From the NCBI GenBank assembly GCA_028023455.1, contig JAQFVV010012496.1, positions 4,281,764 to 4,345,763 on the forward strand: DNA of 64,000 nucleotides, given 5' to 3'. This document shows positions 57,641 through 64,000 of this stretch, in pieces (within the stretch, counting starts at the first letter, position 1; each line of letters begins with the position of its first letter). A program made the translations under genes and the position numbers. The notes under the pieces are model-generated. The model was not told the DNA's origin and made no database searches. It worked only from the letters and a program-made list of their open reading frames with translations. The DNA is from Epiperipatus broadwayi. Taxonomy: Eukaryota; Onychophora; Udeonychophora; Euonychophora; Peripatidae.

Positions 57641-60600
57641 ATTTGCTATTTGGATTTATTGGATATATATTGTATGTATATGACTCATTTCAAACACACA
57701 GATATATTATTTAATTAAAAAAAATTTCTTTTATATATATGAGGATTTATATATGTGTATTTATTATTATAGATTTATAGATTATGTAGAGGATAATAAT
57801 ATTTGGTAATGATTTATTATATATATTTTTATTAAATAAGGTGTCATATTATTTAACTTTGGTTTTATTAAAATAGAGTAGATCAGAAAAGTGTAAAATA
57901 AGGCGATGGAGATTATTAGATTAGGAGATAAAAAAAATGTACACGTGTGAAAGAATGAATACATCTGTACAAACACAAAGATGCTTTTACACCTATTTCT
58001 GATGGCTATAGATTCCAGGTTTGTTGTTGTCTGTGTCTTAAGATTATTTTTACAAAAGAGGTGCTTTGATGTAGATAACGATAGCGATTAATTTTAAATC
58101 TTTATTGATTGTGACCGATGTCAAACTTGTGAAGCTTTGATTTTTTTTAAGATAAGGTTTCCAGATGTTTTTTTTTCTTTGGTTGAAATTCGCGATATAA
58201 ATGATTGAAACAATTTTTTAATCAGTTAGTCATTAATTTTTTAGAGAGATGATCAGTTATCCATTAATTTTTTTTAGAGAGATGATCACTTAGTCATTAA
58301 TTTTTTTTCAGAGAGATGATCAGGCAGTATGATTTTATTTTTTTTGATCAGTCAGTATGATTTTATTTTTAGAGACTCAATATGAATATTTTGGAGAGAC
58401 AATCACTCAGATTATTATTATTAAAGTGAGATGTAACTCAGTGATTATTATTTTGAGACTCAACTCAGTAGGAGAAAAGTAAGCGATTTGATTTTTTTAT
58501 TCACTCTTCAAAAATTGAGAAAGGAAATGAAGTATAAGACTCTGGTATAAAGTCAATATAGACGAAGATGTGTGTCTATATAAACAATTTCCAGCAATAT
58601 TAAAGAAGAGAGGAAAACATTGGAACAAGATTGAATTTAATAGAAGTTATTAACAATTGTATAAATATGATATTAACATATTTGGCTATGCATAATACTA
58701 TGCCTCTGCATTGCTAAACCATTTTTTTCTGCTTCCTGGTTAATACAGAATGAGTTAAAATCGCTGATCTATCTATGAAGTCATGTATCAAGTAATAACC
58801 AACAAAATGATAGAGTTTGAAGCCAACCACACAAGCTATATGGAATGCTTTGTTTCTAGTTCCTGGCTTATTAAAAGCTCATTACCTTCGAATGAATGGA
58901 GAAGAGGAAATAGGAGGAAAAGAAAATTTATAACAGCCATGTAGAACCAAGTTTGAAGCCATGAATCACATTTTTGTTAGTTTACCTCAATCATCTAAAG
59001 TGTCAACAGCAATTATTTTTTTAAAAGGAGAGAGACAAGCAAATCCACCGGTACCTACTTATTCAAAAGTACTTATAATAACTTTTTTTTAAAATGGTAG
59101 AAGGAAGCCAATCAACAATGAATAATAATAGAATTGAAGAAATAAGCAAGTCAATTGATTCAGCATTATCTTAAAAGTATCTGCAATAATTTTTTTTTGT
59201 TGTTGTTGTTGTTCAGCAAAGAAAAGCAGTCTGAAAATTCAAACTCAGGACATTAATAAGAAGTAAAAAGTAAACGGGTAAATATGAACTTTCTTTAACC
59301 GATTTTATTCTTGCTTATTAAAAGTAAACCTTAATTTACAGGTCAAAGCAATTTTCTTTTTTTTGATACAGAAACATTAAAGACTTGTTTATCTATAGTT
59401 ATTTGCAATATCACACAACATAGCACAAACATAGTTTAAATCTTTAAACTTAAATTTTTCATTGTCTTTTATTATTATTTTTTTATATTATATATATATT
59501 GTAATGTTGAAATGTTTTTTTTTTAAATTGTTCATCAGTTATGATAATGAGCAACCTATAGATATATGCATTTATAATGTTTTTTTTAATTTTTATTTTA
59601 TCTTGTTGCATATTAAAAAATTAATATCATGTATTTTATTTTCTTTCGCTATAAGGTTGCAAAAGAAAAAAAAAGATATTTTTATATATGTAATTTATGG
59701 GTATACATTTTAAACATATATGTTAACATTACCGAATGTGTGCATGTGTAACTGCTTATCCAAACACATCAAAGAATAGGTTATATATGATTAGTTTAAA
59801 ATGGTAAATTGAAAAGTAGGGCATTACATTTGAATGGAAGTGAAATAACATATACAAGTTACACCTGAAATTTATTTTATGATATGATAAGTAAGAAAAG
59901 TCTTAAATAAGCATTTATAGAATATGTATTTTTTTTCTAATATTGATTTAAGTCAGCTTATTTTGAGATATCAAGAAAAATGACAAACCTATATGTTAGA
60001 TTTATTTGCTTATACTTATATAAATTTTTATATTAATTTTTGTATTGAATTAATATGGTAATAAGCCATTTATTTAATTGTTGATTTGACTTTAAAGAAG
60101 GAAAGAAAGAGTAGTAGTGTTAATAAAATATAATTATATATCTTAATTGGTTTCCGAGTTGTTATTAAGAATATTGTGTTGTTGTTTTTTTGTCTTAATT
60201 CTATCATTTTAATTCATCATCATTGCTCGCAGTTATTAAGTATTACCATTCGTATATATTGAGCAATCACTTGCAAATATTAAGCGTCCGCAAAATAATA
60301 GGTAAACTAGAATGTTGATATTTAAGTATTTAAGGATTATGCTTGAGAATAACCAAATTTTGATAATTATAGTTCAACAATAGAAAGCTAAAATTGTGTT
60401 GTGTCCATGAGTTTAGATCATCCTCATCAAAGATGGATATCATGTTATTGGTTAAAAATGTTTCAAATAATACTATATAAAAGTTATGATCGCCATCAAT
60501 CATCATTAATAAATTATAGTCATTAAATGTAATATTTAGCGTAATGAATATATTTTAGTAAATAGGGGTTTATAGAAAATTGAATATTATGCAAAGAGAT

Positions 60601-62391
60601 TCATGATGATCAATCATCACCACTAGTATTATTAAATCCCAGTATGAAATAGGATAATTTTAATAGATGCATATGAGTTTATAAAGATTAATTTATTGTT
60701 GTGAGTTTATTAATAAGCCATGGCTGGTATCATCATCACTATTATAATCATTATTATGATATCACTATTATTATCATTATTATTATGATATTTTTATCAT
60801 CATCATCATTATTATCTTTATTGTGATAAATAATCTAGTTAAATGGCCATCAATATCAATAATGGTCTTCACATGCTTGTTTGGAAGCCATTAATAGGAT
60901 TATACATGTCTGTTCATCAATATATGTAAATGAGCTAGCAATGTCTATAAGAATCTTTGATCTATAGTATAAACTTTGGTAATATTGGGATCTTGTAATT
61001 TTATCAATATAGATAAAATGTAAGAATGTCATTTTTTTTCATTAGTCATCCAAGTCATGTGTAATAAAAATGTACTGAATGAGTTTGAACTCAAGTACAC
61101 TATAAACAGATACTTATCTAGATTGAAAACAATCTAGTGGCGCTCATGGGAAAACACATGTACTTAGCTAAACTGAATAAAGAGTGATATCATCCCTTTC
61201 CAACTTCATAATATTAGTTTTATAGAATATATATATTTTTTATAAGTTGTCATGAATAGCACCAGTGTGTGCATATGACCATGAATGGTCTTATATATTT
61301 GGAAAGAAGAATAGGAAGGATTCTTTGTTAGAAGAACCTAGTATTGGAGATAAGCATAAGGCACTCCAGGAATTTCACAGTGGGTACTTTTATTCAGTTG
61401 CTATATTTAATATTATTTTTATTTGATGACAATGGCCAGTATGTTTTATTGTTCAAATGACTGCCCCAATATATAAATAAATACCAAGAATCTTTAATGC
61501 TGATATTTTCAAGTGGCACAGTGATTCTATAATTTCTTTATCTATGCTATGATGAATTAATATAGTTACAAATGGTACAGATTGGATAGGCATATATCTA
61601 ATAATTAATAATTTCCCCTATCTAAATATTTATTATGATTACAAATCTTATATTAAATTAATTTAAATAGTTACAAATTATAGTTACAAATGGCATGCCA
61701 AATAGGGATTGAAATATGCCACACACCTGAGAGAGGTGTATTTATATGTTAATTTAAAAACAATTTCAAATCTTATATTAATTTATAAATAATTACAAAT
61801 TATATATTATATTAATTTATAAATCTGTTACAATATATAAAGTAAATTTTGATATTAAATGGATGAACTGAATACATAGAGTTTTATTATTACATATTTC
61901 GTACAAAACTTCTAATTACTTACATTATTATTGTTTCTTTTTTGAAAGGCAAGTGTATTCACTTTATAAATAAAATTAAAAATATTTCCAAAGTTTAATC
62001 TTAAGGAAGATGTTTTAAATGTTATTAATATTTTATAGTATCATGCTTATCGTGGAAAGTAATAAAATTTCTCTTTCAGTTTCAGAATGTAGAACAATTT
62101 TCTCTTTTACTCATGAGATTATCTTTCAGCTTTTTTCCTTCGCTTTGAATAGTTTGTTATTAATTTAAAGACTTGTCTTTCACTAACTTAATTTAGTTAT
62201 GGAAAATCAAGATATAGTATTCGTTTTTAAAAAGAGACAAGAAAAATGAATAAAATTTCTTTTTTTTTCTTCATATTACAAAGTTTCCCTATCTGTATTA
62301 TGTGAAGTAAGATTGACAAATATTACCCCTCCTTCCCTTTACTTGATTCCAAAATAATTTATTTATGAAAAAGTTTAATCATTTTAGAAAC
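57641..62391. other. Long AT-rich region without recognised genes
   Basis: Only low-complexity DNA is seen: imperfect direct repeats of GAGAGATGATCA with T-runs at 58240-58400, a TTG run near 59197-59215, and ATT/ATC trinucleotide stretches at 60720-60835. ORFs here are short and AT-driven. Confidence 0.5.
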
Positions 62392-62960
62392 TTTTCTGGT
62401 ATTAGTTGTATTTACATATTGGCCTATTTCCATAATCTAATATAAGTATTGAATGTCTTTAGAAAAATTTAACTTTATTTAAATGTTCAAAATATATTCA
62501 TCTGTTAGTAATAGCACATCAAACAGGTTAGTATTCGAGAGGTATTATACTCTCCTCTTCTTCAGCTGTAGCTGGCCTGACCAGTGGCAGTACTAGTATG
62601 AGATTTGAACCTGGATCCTTAGATTCTTGAGTAGTGGATTTCAAGGTAATGCAGATGGCTCAGTTGGTTAGAGCATTAACTTAAAATTTAATATTCAAGA
62701 ATCTAAGGGTTCAGGTTCGAGTCCCATGCTAGTACTATCACTTGTCAGGCCAGTAACACCTGAAAAATAGCAGAGAATAATACCTCTTGAAACATTGTGC
62801 ATATACTAACCAGTGTCCATTACTAACAATTGAATGTATTTAGAATATTTAAATAAAGTTAAATTTTTCTAAAGACATTCAATACACATGTTAGATGATA
62901 TAAATACAACTAAAACACCATCTTCACAAACCTTCAGGAAACCATTTTCTGCTATTAGTT
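62392..62960 (+). mobile_element. D-family foldback with 16-bp TSD and tRNA-like centre
   Basis: Flanks TTTTCTGGTATTAGTT (62392-62407) and TTTTCTGCTATTAGTT (62945-62960) differ once. Arms with AATGTCTTTAGAAAAATTT are inverted. The second half holds a tRNA-like segment (ATGGCTCAGTTGGTTAGAGC, then GGTTCGAGTCCCATGC) with A- and B-box matches, and the D tail (CTAAAACACCATCTTCACA) ends the element. It is the most complete D copy. Confidence 0.8.
62655..62735 (+). repeat. tRNA-like segment within D element
   Basis: A-box-like TGGCTCAGTTGG and B-box-like GGTTCGAGTCCC lie at about the right spacing, with an extra arm between. Stems are imperfect. It could provide an internal Pol III promoter for the family. 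Confidence 0.5.
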
Positions 62961-63590
62961 TCTTGCCTAGATTTATTCTTTTATTCATATTAGAGTGGCA
63001 GTTATACTATCATATATTTAATAAACATTCCACTTTAAAAGTCATGTTTCTCATAACATAGATAACCAACTCATGGCCAATATATATAACCATTTAATAT
63101 TGGTTGCTAAATAAATATTAAGATCAAGGATAAAATAAGAATAAAAAACTATTGAAAAAACTTCACTAGCAAACTTAGTGGGTAATGTTTTCTCTATTAT
63201 TCATCTTTTCAAAGCTGATGGAAAGATCTTGGACCTGAAATGAGCTGCTTAAAGGCTATTTTTTCTTATTTATATTAAAATAATCTATATTTTAAAATAT
63301 TAAATTATTATATGTAGCACACTAAACTAGCAGTGAAGTTTATACTATAAGCATCAAGTTGTTCTGGTAACTTAGATTTTAAACTATACTATTTTGAAAA
63401 TTCTAAGTTGCAAATTCAAATTACTTTGATGCTTATTATTGATTGTAATATTTTCACTCTTTCTCATTATAATTAGACAAATAGTATAATCATTTAGAGT
63501 TGTATGCTTGAAAATTTTACTTTTGTTAATTTTATCATAAATGTTTGTTAGCACAATAGCACATTGTTTTTTCTGTTATATTTATTTTAT
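62961..63590. other. AT-rich region with no recognised feature
   Basis: No supported feature. Confidence 0.45.
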
Positions 63591-63593
63591 ATA

Positions 63594-64000
63594 ATGAGCT
63601 GGCTAATAGTTCTTAACAAGGTTTTCAGAATATCCCTATCCTCAGACCAGTTTCTAGCTGCTGGATTTTATCAGTGAGGTTCTAGGATATTCAAGCATTA
63701 GATTTAAAATACCAGGTCAAGCCCAGCATTTTATCTAATGGTTAACTATTAAATAGAAAATCTGAAATTTTCAGACAATCACATGTCTTCAAATCCAGCT
63801 AACTAAATAGCCATATGGGACTGAACTAAGTTCAGATACATGATATATTAATAGTTTTAGTAATATAAAATCACCTAAGCCTTAAAAGAAAGCACAATAA
63901 TTGCAAGGAAATCAAGTCATATATCACATGACTTAATTTAATAAGCTTGTATTAGAAATGTTATATAATGAGCATGCCAACAGCTCTTAAGCTTTTCAGA
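63594..64000 (-). mobile_element. B-family element B8, continuing past the window edge
   Basis: A complete unit in minus orientation (GAGCTGGCTAATAGTTCTTA.. to tail AAATCAAGTCATATATCACA) is followed directly by the start of a second arm (ATAATGAGCATGCCAACAGC). Two units therefore stand head-to-tail. The minus-strand ribozyme (about 63637-63680) has a perfect CCTCA/TGAGG stem I, but the core reads CTGATAA. Confidence 0.75.

Overview
The window reads as non-coding animal DNA, most likely the interior of a large intron or an intergenic stretch of a repeat-rich invertebrate. It is strongly AT-rich, has no long conserved host ORF, and carries animal-type non-LTR retrotransposons (RTE, L1/Tx1-like and Jockey/CR1-like), tRNA-Gly-derived retroposons, microsatellites and many dispersed foldback elements. 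The species cannot be named from the sequence. The only plausible host coding sequence is a 53-bp internal exon at 21087-21139 (+), with a good acceptor and a GTAAGT donor.

Layout. 1-3.4 kb: tRNA-derived repeat, foldback B1, RTE 3' fragment. 3.4-3.7 kb: 44-bp tandem repeat. 5.3-5.7 kb: foldback A1. 8.2-9.8 kb: foldbacks E1 and B2, with A2 nested in B2. 10.4-13.4 kb: two RTE fragments and a 24-bp tandem array. 13.8-16.5 kb: palindromes of families D, G and B. 17.5-20.8 kb: A4, a 79-bp tandem array and A5. 21.1 kb: the candidate exon. 24.3-25.6 kb: a long TCTA/TCTG array. 27.5-32.4 kb: an L1/Tx1-like LINE (-) split by a nearly full-length RTE (+). 33-36 kb: F and A elements and a LINE 3' end. 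36.5-38.8 kb: a solo-LTR-like block. 38.8-49.3 kb: palindrome B4, tandem F units, MITEs, a Jockey-like RT fragment, foldback C. 49.5-52.3 kb: element B6 split by a 2.1-kb solo-LTR-like insertion. 52.5-56.4 kb: a degenerate RTE (-) carrying two foldback insertions and an internal tandem amplification. 56.4-64 kb: A fragments, G, D, B8 and long featureless AT-rich DNA.

Main finding. At least four foldback families (A, B, C, E/F), and probably D and G, share one design: a pair of inverted arms, a short asymmetric tail on one side, and long target-site duplications of variable length (about 9-16 bp). Families A, B and E/F contain sequences that fold as small type-I hammerhead ribozymes: CUGANGA, a short stem II, GAA, a 2-3 bp stem III ending in an NUH cleavage triplet, and a closing stem I. 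The B copies show a compensatory change in stem I. Inverted or tandem pseudo-LTRs, a tail, variable TSDs and hammerheads are hallmarks of Penelope-like elements and related ribozyme-carrying retroelements. No Penelope RT or GIY-YIG ORF is visible, so these look like non-autonomous families. Some (D, F) also carry tRNA-like or B-box-like segments.
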